Assembly (NCBI GenBank): GCA_030064835.1
Contig: JASJEE010000011.1
Coordinates: 1 to 35,769, forward strand
DNA from: Microcoleaceae cyanobacterium MO_207.B10
GTDB lineage: Bacteria; Cyanobacteriota; Cyanobacteriia; Cyanobacteriales; Microcoleaceae
DNA: 35,769 nt
Direction of reading: 5' to 3'
In this document: positions 8,018 through 16,185 of the stretch, in pieces
How positions within the stretch are numbered: position 1 is the stretch's first letter
How the letters are laid out: the number at the start of each line of letters is the position of its first letter
Position numbers and translations under genes: made by a program
Notes under the pieces: model-generated
Databases searched by the model: none
What the model saw: the letters and a program-made list of their open reading frames with translations, nothing else
Told to the model about the DNA's origin: nothing

Positions 8018-8380
8018 CTATTCTGGAAGGTCTGAACAGTCATTAAAATAACCTATTAGCGCTTCTCCAACACCCTTTGTAACTCCACCCGCTACGACTG
8101 ATTTGGCTGCCCATCCAACACCAGGGAAAAAATCAAGGATGGAGTGAGCAACCTTACTACCAATAAGTGGAGCCGCAACTATCGTAAATACTTGCGCTGC
8201 TGCGGTTCTGTCCAAATCAACACCAAATATCGAGCCAACTTGCATAACCATTGTGATATCACCAGCACCCATTGCATAGTGTGAACCTGGAATCCAAGCC
8301 ACTGCTACAAATCCCAAAGCCCACTTATCAATAGCTGAACGTGCTTGTGTTCTTGCTTGTGATTTACTGTATGCTGCCAT
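8018..8380 (-). CDS. DUF697/YcjF-like hydrophobic membrane protein
   Basis: A 120-residue protein. After a short basic N-terminus ('YSKSQARTQARSAIDKWA') it carries alternating hydrophobic helices with 'WIPGSHYAMGAGDITMVMQVGSIFGVDL' and 'FFPGVGWAAKSVVAGGVTKGVGEALIGYF'. This pattern of a proline-glycine turn, a mid-helix ending in 'IFG' and a glycine-rich Thr-containing hairpin is that of DUF697 (YcjF-like) domains, usually fused to dynamin-like or Era-like GTPases. Here the domain stands alone. It is transcribed away from the STAND NTPase, whose start is 200 bp off, so the two share a divergent promoter region. Function unknown; membrane association is likely. Confidence 0.5.
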   Translation of the reverse strand: MAAYSKSQARTQARSAIDKWALGFVAVAWIPGSHYAMGAGDITMVMQVGSIFGVDLDRTAAAQVFTIVAAPLIGSKVAHSILDFFPGVGWAAKSVVAGGVTKGVGEALIGYFNDCSDLPE

Positions 8381-8465
8381 ATTTTAGCTGCTACCCTTTT
8401 TTAGTTTGCTTTACCCTTCAATTTTATTTCGTAATTTTTAGCTTTGCCAACTCTTAACAAGTACA

Positions 8466-8527
8466 TTTAGTACCCAATTTTTCTCACCACTTTGAACCAA
8501 TTTAGTATATTTAGTACATTTAGTTGA
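8466..8527 (+). promoter_or_regulatory. Iterated 9-bp TTTAGTANN motifs upstream of the STAND gene
   Basis: Three 9-bp motifs follow each other without a gap: TTTAGTATA (8501-8509), TTTAGTACA (8510-8518) and TTTAGTTGA (8519-8527). A fourth, TTTAGTACC, is at 8466-8474. They lie in the divergent region between the DUF697-like gene and the STAND NTPase, about 50 bp before the latter's start. The regular 9-bp spacing suggests a multimeric regulator site, but no regulator is identified. Confidence 0.4.
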
Positions 8528-8579
8528 AAAAGTATATTTGACAGGATATACTGGACTAAATATTTATTAGTATCTACCT

Positions 8580-9959
8580 ATGAATAGCGTTGAAGATGTC
8601 TTAAATTGGGCTGATAAAATCTTTAATCAAACAGGTGAAGAACTAACACCTATTCAGAAAAAAATACTAGAAGGTGCTTGGAAAGGAAAAAAACATCGTG
8701 AAATAGCTGAAGAACTTCATTGCAGCGAATCTCAGGTGAAAAAAGAAGCTGCTAAATTATGGAAAAAACTAGCTAAAGAATTAGGAGAAGACCTCAAGAA
8801 AAAAAATTTTCGTTATATGGTAGAGGAAAAACATAGCGCATCCAAAAATTCACGGTTATATCAGTGTTTATTACAACATGACAATGTTAATATTGGCGGT
8901 CAATTCATACAAACTATAGAAGATAAAAAAAGGCGATCGCCATCTTCTCCTGATACTACTCAAAACAAAAATCAATCTCCCATAATTAATCTCAAAGACG
9001 CACCGAAATTAACTTGCAATTCTCATCGCACATCAGAAATATCTACCCTCAAACAATGGATATTAGAAAGCAACATCCATCTAATAACAATATATGGATT
9101 AAATGGAATAGGAAAAAGCGCCCTTATTCTTAAACTTGTGGAAGAAATTAACACGGAATTCGACTACATTATTTGGAAAACCCTTGATGATGCTCCTCAA
9201 CTTTCAACTCTAAAAACCGAGCTTAAAGAATTTTTTTCCCAATCCCAAGCAACTCCATTATCTACAATAATTGATTATTTTCGTGCTTATCGTTGCCTAG
9301 TCATTCTTGATGATGTAGAAAATATTTTTCAAAGCGGTGAATTAGCAGGTAACTACTTACCAGACTATAAAAACTACGGCAAATTTTTCAAGCAAATTGC
9401 CAGTTTATCTCATCAAAGTTGTCTAATCCTCATCAGTTGGGAAAAACCTAGAGAAATCGCTATCTTAGAAACAGAAAATAAGCCAATAAAAACTTTACAT
9501 CTGAAAGGATTAGAACAAGAAGAAGCTACAAAAATTTTGAAACCAAAAAAATTAACAGATGAGGAAAAGTTCTCAGACTTAATAAATATTTATCAAGGTC
9601 ATCCCACCTGGTTAAATATTATCGCTATAGCAATTATGGAAGTATATGATTCTAGTGTTTCCGATTTTTTAGCCGAGCAAAATGAGATTTATTTAGGTGA
9701 CTTAGAAACAATTTTAGAATCTCACTTCGAGCGTTTATCTCCATTAGAAAAAAAGGTAACTTACTGGTTAGCAGCTCAAAATGAACCAGTACATATTTCT
9801 CAACGACCTACCAATAATGAATTATCTAAATCAGAATTTTCACAAGCCATCCAATCTTTATGTAGACGCAGCTTAGTGGAAAAAAAAGAATTAGAAAACC
9901 AATCTGTATTTCACCTTAATCCTGTATTTAAACAATATATTATTACAAAGCAGAAATAG
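8580..9959 (+). CDS. STAND NTPase with vMAP-type N-terminal helix-turn-helix domain
   Basis: A 459-residue protein. Residues ~1-85 form a helical domain ending in a LuxR-like helix-turn-helix ('LTPIQKKILEGAWKGKKHREIAEELHCSESQVKKEAAKLWKKL'), as in vWA-MoxR-associated (vMAP) proteins of cyanobacteria. A linker of about 60 residues follows, then an NB-ARC/NACHT-like ATPase with Walker A at 173-180 (GLNGIGKS) and Walker B at 239-246 (CLVILDDV). A winged-helix-like region ends the protein ('FERLSPLEKKVTYWLAAQNEPV'). Relatives often continue into WD40 or TPR sensor repeats; these are absent, and the stop is followed by in-frame TAG and TGA. STAND proteins are signal-dependent switches, several of them anti-phage. 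The gene is A+T-rich and lies in the accessory block, with one HIP1 site. Confidence 0.75.
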   Translation: MNSVEDVLNWADKIFNQTGEELTPIQKKILEGAWKGKKHREIAEELHCSESQVKKEAAKLWKKLAKELGEDLKKKNFRYMVEEKHSASKNSRLYQCLLQHDNVNIGGQFIQTIEDKKRRSPSSPDTTQNKNQSPIINLKDAPKLTCNSHRTSEISTLKQWILESNIHLITIYGLNGIGKSALILKLVEEINTEFDYIIWKTLDDAPQLSTLKTELKEFFSQSQATPLSTIIDYFRAYRCLVILDDVENIFQSGELAGNYLPDYKNYGKFFKQIASLSHQSCLILISWEKPREIAILETENKPIKTLHLKGLEQEEATKILKPKKLTDEEKFSDLINIYQGHPTWLNIIAIAIMEVYDSSVSDFLAEQNEIYLGDLETILESHFERLSPLEKKVTYWLAAQNEPVHISQRPTNNELSKSEFSQAIQSLCRRSLVEKKELENQSVFHLNPVFKQYIITKQK

Positions 9960-9974
9960 TAGTGAATTGGGAAA

Positions 9975-10017
9975 TTATCAACCTATTGATAGATATGAAA
10001 ACGTAGGACTTATTGCT
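9975..10017 (+). repeat. Coding-like duplicated segment, copy 2
   Basis: Partner of 6971-7013. In the same frame it reads YQPIDRYENVGLIA and stays open for 15 further residues to TAG at 10062-10064. It begins 15 bp after the STAND stop but in a different frame. It may be part of a decayed downstream gene. Confidence 0.35.
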
Positions 10018-10061
10018 CATAGTATCCTATTAACTACTCTTAACTTTCTTGGTTTCATCCA

Positions 10062-10235
10062 CTAGAAAAACTTAGGTAATCCTGCTTGTTTTAAAACTGC
10101 ATTAGCTGTATGGCGTGATTTAATAGAATTATCTACTACGAATCGGTGTTCTGTAATTGGACTATACCAAATTTCATGGTCTCCCTTACCCTGTCGCTCG
10201 AAATAGCAATCTGCTTGTATGAGAATTTTTTTTAA
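10062..10235 (-). pseudogene. hicA: HicA-family mRNA interferase toxin, 5'-disrupted
   Basis: Read on the minus strand, the 57 codons before TAG at 10064-10062 encode a typical HicA body: 'CYFERQGKGDHEIWYSPITEHRFVVD', then 'NSIKSRHTANAVLKQAGLPKFF'. The catalytic-type histidine in 'GDHEIW' is present. Upstream the frame is closed by TAA at 10238-10236. The missing N-terminus (PKIASSLIKK-like) is found in the neighbouring frame across an A8 run at about 10226-10233, and that frame has no ATG, GTG or TTG start. A one-base insertion in the poly-A plus loss of the start codon would explain it. It directly follows hicB, the normal gene order. The toxin is probably inactive unless the frame is restored. 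Confidence 0.65.
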
Positions 10236-10252
10236 TTAGTGATGAAGCAATT

Positions 10253-10501
10253 TTAGGAAGCTATTTTGATTTGTTCTTCTCGATGACTGGTTAGTTTAAA
10301 TTGAATATACCCAACATAATCAGAGGAAATTATATTGTTCAAAACCATTAATTCGGGAATCATTTCCCGAAGTTTTTGACTGAGTGCTTCAATGGTGTCT
10401 GCTTCTGTTGCTAATCCCGGAACATCAGCACTTGTTGCAACCCAAACCTTTGCTTCTACATCCCAGAATGATTCTACTTTATCAGTGATTTCTTGCTTCA
10501 T
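10253..10501 (-). CDS. hicB: HicB-like antitoxin (DUF1902 type)
   Basis: An 82-residue protein with the partial RNase-H-like HicB fold: 'VEAKVWVATSADVPGLATEADTIEALSQKLREMIPELM', in which 'W.A.S.DVPGL..EA.T...L' is the family signature. It lacks the C-terminal DNA-binding extension of longer HicB proteins. It sits immediately upstream of the disrupted hicA remnant, and its stop falls about 18 bp before the remnant's open part. It would normally inhibit HicA by covering the active site. ATG start at 10501-10499. Confidence 0.75.
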   Translation of the reverse strand: MKQEITDKVESFWDVEAKVWVATSADVPGLATEADTIEALSQKLREMIPELMVLNNIISSDYVGYIQFKLTSHREEQIKIAS

Positions 10502-10597
10502 AAAATATACATATTATAACCGTTGTTTTTGGTAATTGGTATAACTTGTCAAAAAAAGGTCTTAGTGATACCCTTCTAGTGAGGCTATTATAAAAAA

Positions 10598-10667
10598 AGG
10601 CCATAAAAAAACACACTGTCCGGCCAGACCTGCTCCTGATCGAGAGAACAACAGGAATTTATGGCCT
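10598..10667 (+). promoter_or_regulatory. Long inverted repeat in the leader of the secreted protein gene
   Basis: AGGCCATAAA (10598-10607) and TTTATGGCCT (10658-10667) form a perfect 10-bp stem enclosing 50 nt. Inside, GTCCGGCCAGAC (10618-10629) is itself nearly palindromic. The structure ends 23 nt before the ATG at 10691, and a Shine-Dalgarno-like GAGGT follows it. It may be a structured 5' leader, a small MITE or a short RNA. No known riboswitch was recognised. Confidence 0.4.
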
Positions 10668-10690
10668 AGACAAACTTTGGTGAGGTAGTC

Positions 10691-11272
10691 ATGCGTCTTC
10701 GGAAAAATACAATTTTGACAAGTGGTTGCTTGTCCTTATTAATCTCGATGGGAGCAATGTATCCCGCGATCGCTGCTCCTGAAAATGAGAATATTGCCCA
10801 ACGGCAAAGAACTCGTCGTGCTGGGGGAGCTAACCAAATGGAAATTGTTGGCTATATAAAAGCTATCACTGGTAATGTAGTCACTATTAAAGTAGATGAA
10901 GCAGAAGAATTAGGTCTTCCTGGTATTGCACCTAATGATGGTGAACCAACTTATGTGACAATACCGGAAGAAGAACGTGGTCAACTGCGAACTCTATATT
11001 TCTCGCCGATGCACAATGTACCTATCGCAGGTCTAGTACCAGGAATGCGGGTTTATGCAGTTGTTGGTAAAGACGCAGATAATCCAGAAAAACCTTGTGG
11101 TTGTATTGACTTCTTTAAAGTCATTCCAGACTACAATTATGAACGGGTGCAAGTTGTGTTACCAACTTATAATTTCCAAGGACCTCCTGATCTAACGTTC
11201 CCACCGCTTCAGCCACCACCACCAATTACACGGCCACCATCTCCACCACCTCCTGTGAGAGGACTTTGGTAA
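10691..11272 (+). CDS. Secreted protein with proline-rich tail, hypothetical
   Basis: A 193-residue protein. Residues 1-29 are a signal peptide: 'MRLRKN', a hydrophobic core 'TILTSGCLSLLISMGAMY', and a cleavage region 'AIAA'. The mature part is a compact beta-rich domain from about 48 to 150 ('MEIVGYIKAITGNVVTIKVDE', 'RVYAVVGKDADNP', 'CGCIDFFKVIPDY'). It resembles small OB-like or SH3-like domains, but I cannot name a family. The last ~30 residues are proline-rich ('PPLQPPPPITRPPSPPPPV') and may be a cell-wall or periplasm spacer. A GAGGT Shine-Dalgarno lies 6 nt before the ATG. The gene has a HIP1 site, so it is probably native. Exported, function unknown. Confidence 0.6.
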   Translation: MRLRKNTILTSGCLSLLISMGAMYPAIAAPENENIAQRQRTRRAGGANQMEIVGYIKAITGNVVTIKVDEAEELGLPGIAPNDGEPTYVTIPEEERGQLRTLYFSPMHNVPIAGLVPGMRVYAVVGKDADNPEKPCGCIDFFKVIPDYNYERVQVVLPTYNFQGPPDLTFPPLQPPPPITRPPSPPPPVRGLW

Positions 11273-11736
11273 TATAGATTAAGAATCTCTTTTAGAGAAA
11301 TTTTTGATGCCATTGTTGATATGAAAACAGTGGCATCATTTGTTTTTTTCACAACTAATATAAGGGTTGGGAAACTAAATTTCTACTAACTAATATCAAG
11401 TAATACCAATTTGAAAAAAGAATGTGATGCTTGAGCCAACTTCAACTATTAACTAATTAATAATTTTTTTCGACTTTATCCCTTTGCTAACTAGCCTTTT
11501 TCTTTGTTTTTCCTCTGATTGCACCACACCCAAAACCCCACACCCAAAACCCAAGATTGATAATATTTTTAGCAAACATTTATCAATTTGGTATAATTCC
11601 TGCTTTTCTTCTAACTATTGAATTTAGGGACACTCCATGGAATATCCCTACAGGGTTGACTATTTTTTGAGTAACGCTTTAACAAACTTTATTAGGTGCG
11701 TTGCAACGCACCCTACAATTAATTAATTCTGACTCC
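11273..11736. other. 464-bp spacer with palindromes and a short tandem duplication
   Basis: The region lies between two convergent genes and holds no coherent frame. It contains a 14-bp tandem duplication of ACACCCAAAACCCC (about 11526-11553), a near-perfect 26-bp palindrome centred on CCATGG (11625-11650), and the terminator-like palindrome at 11695-11712. Confidence 0.45.
11695..11712 (-). terminator. Palindrome downstream of carB
   Basis: GGTGCGTTGCAACGCACC is a perfect 18-bp palindrome 24 bp past the carB stop. In the carB direction it is followed by TAATAAAGTTT. It resembles the hairpin after alaS and probably marks the 3' end of the carB transcript, though the U-tract is poor. Confidence 0.5.
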
Positions 11737-14700
11737 TTAATAATAATCCTGAATCGCCTTAACTTCCAACGACCCAGACTTCAACGACCGAATAGCTGCC
11801 GCCGTTGCTTTCGCTCCCGCAATAGTCGTAATTAATGGCACTTTGTAATCCAACGAACTCCGGCGAATCTTAATCCCATCAGCGCGCGCTTCTTCCCCAG
11901 AAGGAGTAGTAATAATCAACTGAATTTCCCCATTCTTAATCCCATCTAGAACATTCGGACGCCCTTCGTGCAACTTCAACATCCAAGCTACATCTAAACC
12001 ATGCAAGCACAAGATTTTCCGGGTTCCCTCAGTCGCTACTACTTTGAAACCTAACTCAATCAAATCCTTAACCACTGGTACAACTGCTTCCTTATGGCGA
12101 TCGCTCATTGAGACAAACACAGTTCCCTCTAAAGGCAATTTTTGCCCTGCTGATAACTGCGCTTTAGCAAAGGCTTTACCAAAGTCAACGTCAATACCCA
12201 TCGCTTCACCAGTGGAGCGCATTTCGGGTCCTAATATTGTATCTGTACCTGGAAACTTAGCAAACGGTAACACTGCCTCTTTCACCGATACATGAGAAGG
12301 CATCTTTTCCTCTACAAAACCTAGCTCTTGCAATTTGTTGCCAGCCATTACCCGTGATGCCATCTTTGCCAAGGGAGTTCCTATTGCTTTAGAAACAAAA
12401 GGTACTGTTCGTGATGCGCGGGGGTTAGCTTCCAAAATATATACGGTTTCACCCTGCACCGCAAACTGAATATTCATCAACCCAATAACATTCAGTGTTT
12501 TTGCTAATTCAATCGTCCACTTGCGAATGGTTTCCACTGCAGCGGGGGCTAGAGACTGATAAGGAATGGAACAAGCTGAGTCTCCAGAGTGAATACCCGC
12601 TTCCTCAATATGCTCCATTATGCCACCAATCACCACGTTACCTGTAGCATCAGCAATGGCGTCTACATCGACCTCAATGGCATTTTCTAAGAACTTGTCA
12701 ATCAAAATCGGATGTTCCGGTTCCACCTGTACCGCAAACTTCATATAACGTTCCAACTCCGTGTCTGAATAAACAATTTCCATTGCTCTACCACCTAGAA
12801 CATATGAAGGTCGTACTACTACCGGATAACCAATTTTTTGTGCTACTTGCAAAGCATCTTCATAACTGCGAGCAAGACCGTTTGCTGCTTGGCGAATATC
12901 TAAATCTCGTAAAATCTTCTCAAACCTTTCGCGGTCTTCTGCGGTGTCAATGGAGTCTGGTGAAGTACCCCAAATTTTTGTTTTTGTTTCTATTTTCCCT
13001 AAATATTTCTGGAGAGGAACGGCTAATTTGAGAGGTGTTTGTCCGCCAAATTGAATAATAATTCCTTCGGGACTTTCTGCTTCTATAATATTAAGTACGT
13101 CTTCTTTGGTTAGGGGTTCAAAATAGAGGCGATCGCTAGTATCATAGTCTGTGGAAACCGTTTCTGGGTTTGAGTTGACCATGATTGTCTCAAACCCATC
13201 TTCTCGCAAAGCATAACTAGCATGACAGCAACAATAGTCGAATTCTATCCCCTGACCGATACGGTTAGGTCCGCCTCCGAGAATCATTACTTTGCGTCTT
13301 TCTGAAGGCAATACTTCTGATTCTTCTTCGTAGGTGGAATAATAGTAAGGTGTCAGCGCTTCAAATTCAGCAGCACAGGTATCTACTGTTTTGTAAGCAG
13401 GTTTCACTCCTAAACTCAAGCGATAACTTCTAACTTCATCTTCGGTGGTTTTGGTGGCGTAGGCAATTTGGCGATCGCTAAATCCCTGACGCTTTATATC
13501 CCACATTTGCTCTTTTGTCAACTGGTCTAGGGAAGTGCGTTTGATTAACTTTTCTGTGTCGATCAAATCTCGCATCTTATCCAGGAACCAAATATCTATT
13601 CCTGTCAGCTCATAGATTTCTTCTATTGTCATCCCCAGTAACAAAGCATAACGTACTGTAAATAATCTCTCTGGGTTAGGTGTACGCAACCCGGAGCGTA
13701 CTTGTTCTAAACTGGGCAACTTCTCCCAGCGATCGCAACCAAGTCCAGCTCTACCTGTTTCTAGGGAGCGCAATGCTTTCTGAAGTGACTCTTGGAATGT
13801 CCGACCAATTGCCATTGCTTCACCAACTGACTTCATCTGAGTTGTCAGCACTGCTTGGGAACCTGGAAATTTCTCAAATGCAAATCTAGGAATTTTTGTA
13901 ACTACATAATCAATAGTGGGTTCAAAACTAGCTGGTGTTTTTTTGGTAATATCATTAGGAATTTCATCTAGACTGTAGCCAACTGCTAATTTTGCAGCCA
14001 TTTTGGCAATGGGGAAACCTGTTGCTTTTGATGCTAAAGCTGAAGACCGACTTACCCGTGGGTTCATTTCGATCACAATTATATCTCCATTCACCGGGTT
14101 GACTGCAAACTGAATATTGGAGCCACCAGTTTCTACCCCTATTTCCCGAATAATTTTAATTGAAGCGTCTCGTAGTCGTTGATATTCTTTATCTGTTAAT
14201 GTTTGAGCTGGAGCGACGGTAATAGAATCTCCAGTATGTACGCCCATGGGGTCGATGTTTTCGATCGAACAGATAATGACTACGTTATCTGCTAGGTCTC
14301 GCATTACTTCCAGTTCATATTCTTTCCAACCAATCAGTGATTTTTCCACTAATATTTGAGATACTGGACTAGCATCTATCCCTGCTTGAGCCATTACCTC
14401 ATATTCTTCTTGATTGTAGGCAATACCTCCTCCCGTACCGCCCAAGGTAAAAGCAGGGCGAATGATTAGGGGATAACTGCCGATTTCGTTGGCGATCGCT
14501 TTAGCTTCTGGCCAGTTACTAGCAATACCAGACGGACAAACAGGGATACCAATTCGAGCCATTGCTTCTTTGAATAGCTGACGGTCTTCCGCCATTTCAA
14601 TTGCTGGTAATTTGGCCCCTATTAGATCAACACCATATTTAGCTAATGTACCATTTTTAGCCAAAGATACTGCAATATTTAGAGCTGTCTGACCGCCCAT

Positions 14701-14967
14701 GGTAGGTAGGACGGCATCTGGTCGTTCTTTGGCAATAACTTTTTCTACAAGTTCTGGTGTTAGGGGTTCAATATAGGTGCATTCGGCGATTTCTGGGTCT
14801 GTCATAATTGTCGCCGGATTGGAGTTCACCAGCACAACCTCGAATCCCTCTTCTCTCAGGGCTTTACAAGCTTGCGTACCACTATAATCAAATTCACAAG
14901 CTTGGCCAATTACAATGGGACCTGAACCAATAAGTAGGATTTTGCGTATATCTTGGCGTCGCGGCAT
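11737..14967 (-). CDS. carB: Carbamoyl-phosphate synthase large subunit
   Basis: Makes carbamoyl phosphate from bicarbonate, ATP and ammonia supplied by the CarA subunit, feeding pyrimidine and arginine synthesis in the cytoplasm. The 1076 residues match the full family length. It has the expected internal duplication: a first half starting '[23 protein letters not shown]' with an ATP-grasp domain, an oligomerisation region, and a second half starting '[23 protein letters not shown]' with a second ATP-grasp domain. It ends in an MGS-like allosteric domain ('[21 protein letters not shown]'). The start follows directly from '[14 protein letters not shown]', the usual N-terminus. Five HIP1 sites mark it as native. 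carA is not in the window, as is common in cyanobacteria where the two genes are unlinked. Confidence 0.97.
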   Translation of the reverse strand: MPRRQDIRKILLIGSGPIVIGQACEFDYSGTQACKALREEGFEVVLVNSNPATIMTDPEIAECTYIEPLTPELVEKVIAKERPDAVLPTMGGQTALNIAVSLAKNGTLAKYGVDLIGAKLPAIEMAEDRQLFKEAMARIGIPVCPSGIASNWPEAKAIANEIGSYPLIIRPAFTLGGTGGGIAYNQEEYEVMAQAGIDASPVSQILVEKSLIGWKEYELEVMRDLADNVVIICSIENIDPMGVHTGDSITVAPAQTLTDKEYQRLRDASIKIIREIGVETGGSNIQFAVNPVNGDIIVIEMNPRVSRSSALASKATGFPIAKMAAKLAVGYSLDEIPNDITKKTPASFEPTIDYVVTKIPRFAFEKFPGSQAVLTTQMKSVGEAMAIGRTFQESLQKALRSLETGRAGLGCDRWEKLPSLEQVRSGLRTPNPERLFTVRYALLLGMTIEEIYELTGIDIWFLDKMRDLIDTEKLIKRTSLDQLTKEQMWDIKRQGFSDRQIAYATKTTEDEVRSYRLSLGVKPAYKTVDTCAAEFEALTPYYYSTYEEESEVLPSERRKVMILGGGPNRIGQGIEFDYCCCHASYALREDGFETIMVNSNPETVSTDYDTSDRLYFEPLTKEDVLNIIEAESPEGIIIQFGGQTPLKLAVPLQKYLGKIETKTKIWGTSPDSIDTAEDRERFEKILRDLDIRQAANGLARSYEDALQVAQKIGYPVVVRPSYVLGGRAMEIVYSDTELERYMKFAVQVEPEHPILIDKFLENAIEVDVDAIADATGNVVIGGIMEHIEEAGIHSGDSACSIPYQSLAPAAVETIRKWTIELAKTLNVIGLMNIQFAVQGETVYILEANPRASRTVPFVSKAIGTPLAKMASRVMAGNKLQELGFVEEKMPSHVSVKEAVLPFAKFPGTDTILGPEMRSTGEAMGIDVDFGKAFAKAQLSAGQKLPLEGTVFVSMSDRHKEAVVPVVKDLIELGFKVVATEGTRKILCLHGLDVAWMLKLHEGRPNVLDGIKNGEIQLIITTPSGEEARADGIKIRRSSLDYKVPLITTIAGAKATAAAIRSLKSGSLEVKAIQDYY

Positions 14968-15490
14968 AGATTTTTAATTACTAATTTTTTTGAGATATTA
15001 AGACCAAATCCAGACTATTTTAAGGGCTATACTACTGGTTGTGCTATAATATACATACCAATTTTATATTTGACTGTTCAAACCATTCAGGTATCAGCGG
15101 TCAGCCATCACTCAGAATACTAAGTTATTTTCAATTTTGAATTTCCACAAAACCTGATATATAATCTGTAAAAAAAATAATCTGTAAGTAAACAGTAGTT
15201 AGCTCTTAGATCTCAGCTATTAACATTTTATATTTGTAAAGATGAAGTAAAATTGAGAAATTGAGCTAAAATTTCAAATTACTCTCAAAGTAGATGAGTT
15301 AATATTCATCATTAATTAAAAACCTATTCAGGCATAACAATATAGAAAAAGCTGACTGCTAATACCTGAATGCTTACTATAATTTCGGGAAGCTGATTTA
15401 TGAATACCTATTAAAAAATTTAAAAGTTATACAAGCAATATAAAATCTAGTTAGGTTTTTTGAATTATAGAAATATAGGTAAATAAAAAG
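14968..15490. other. 523-bp AT-rich divergent spacer
   Basis: The space between divergently transcribed carB and the small membrane protein gene. It is A+T-rich with no coherent frame. A stretch near 15090-15120 with alternating TATCAG/GTCAGC words is a weak heptamer-type repeat. It must hold the carB promoter, but no motif is clear enough to mark. Confidence 0.35.
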
Positions 15491-15685
15491 ATGAATGGCT
15501 CACAAATCTTAATGTTTGTAATAGGAATTTACTTCATTTGCGCTGCAATCTTTAATTGGAACTGGTTTATGAATATGCCTAAAGCCAGATTTTTCGTAGG
15601 TTTATTTGGTAGAAAGGGGGCAAGGTTATTTTATCTAACACTAGGACTGTTTTGTTTGATTGCGCCATTTTTTATACACAATTAG
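15491..15685 (+). CDS. Small two-helix membrane protein, Imm17-like
   Basis: A 64-residue protein with two hydrophobic helices, 'ILMFVIGIYFICAAIFNWNWF' and 'LFYLTLGLFCLIAPFFI', joined by a basic loop 'KARFFVGLFGRKGAR'. The 'NWNWF...KAR...FGRKGARLFY' layout resembles the small Imm17-type immunity-protein family, although many such proteins occur without any polymorphic toxin. No toxin gene is nearby, so an immunity role is not supported by context. Inner-membrane location is likely. The start has only a weak purine-rich AAAAAG upstream. Confidence 0.5.
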   Translation: MNGSQILMFVIGIYFICAAIFNWNWFMNMPKARFFVGLFGRKGARLFYLTLGLFCLIAPFFIHN

Positions 15686-15825
15686 CTATTGAGCATTGCT
15701 GATTGGGTAATAATATTCAATCTTTGATAGAATTTACAACTATAGTTTTTTCTCTGAATTCTGACTTCTGAATTCTTTCTTGATAAAATTGATTTGATTC
15801 TTAAACTTTAATTGAGATATTCAAT

Positions 15826-16077
15826 ATGCCTAGAAATCCTGATGAATTTGCTATACACCTATTATTAGAAGGTGGCGCTCGCGAAGAAGTACGTTTTCTA
15901 ACTCTAAAAGATTTTCAAACTTGGTACAGCGGGGTTGTAGTTCCAAAGCACGACTCTCAAGAGTTTGTCAATGTACCAATTAAGACTATTCAAGGAGAAT
16001 ATATGGTGGTTCGTCCTGCTGCTATAATTGCGATTAGGGTGGAACCTATCTTTAATTCTAGTGTTGATCGCTTTTAA
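15826..16077 (+). CDS. Conserved small cyanobacterial-type hypothetical protein
   Basis: An 83-residue soluble protein beginning 'MPRNPDEFAIHLLLEGGAREEVRFLTLKDFQTWYSG' and ending in a basic-hydrophobic stretch 'EYMVVRPAAIIAIRVEPIF'. The sequence is well ordered, with alternating beta-strands and one helix, and looks conserved, but I do not recognise a named family. The ATG is preceded by an A+T-rich leader without a strong ribosome site. Its stop codon lies inside the first unit of the 13-bp tandem repeat at 16070-16134. The next gene is a ROK kinase on the same strand 108 bp away; co-transcription is possible. Confidence 0.6.
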   Translation: MPRNPDEFAIHLLLEGGAREEVRFLTLKDFQTWYSGVVVPKHDSQEFVNVPIKTIQGEYMVVRPAAIIAIRVEPIFNSSVDRF

Positions 16078-16134
16078 AATTCGCTTTTAAAATTCGCTTT
16101 TAAAATTAGCTTTTAAAATTAGCTTTTAAAATTG
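16070..16134 (+). repeat. Five tandem 13-bp repeats GCTTTTAAAATTN
   Basis: Five units of 13 bp run without interruption, varying only at the last base (C, C, A, A, G). Each contains the palindrome TTTTAAAA. The first unit encodes the last codons and stop of the preceding gene, so the array probably grew out of the 3' end of that gene by slippage. Confidence 0.8.
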
Positions 16135-16185
16135 TGTAGTTTCAAGTTGTTCTCCACTGAGAATTATTTTTGAGTTAACTAGTTA

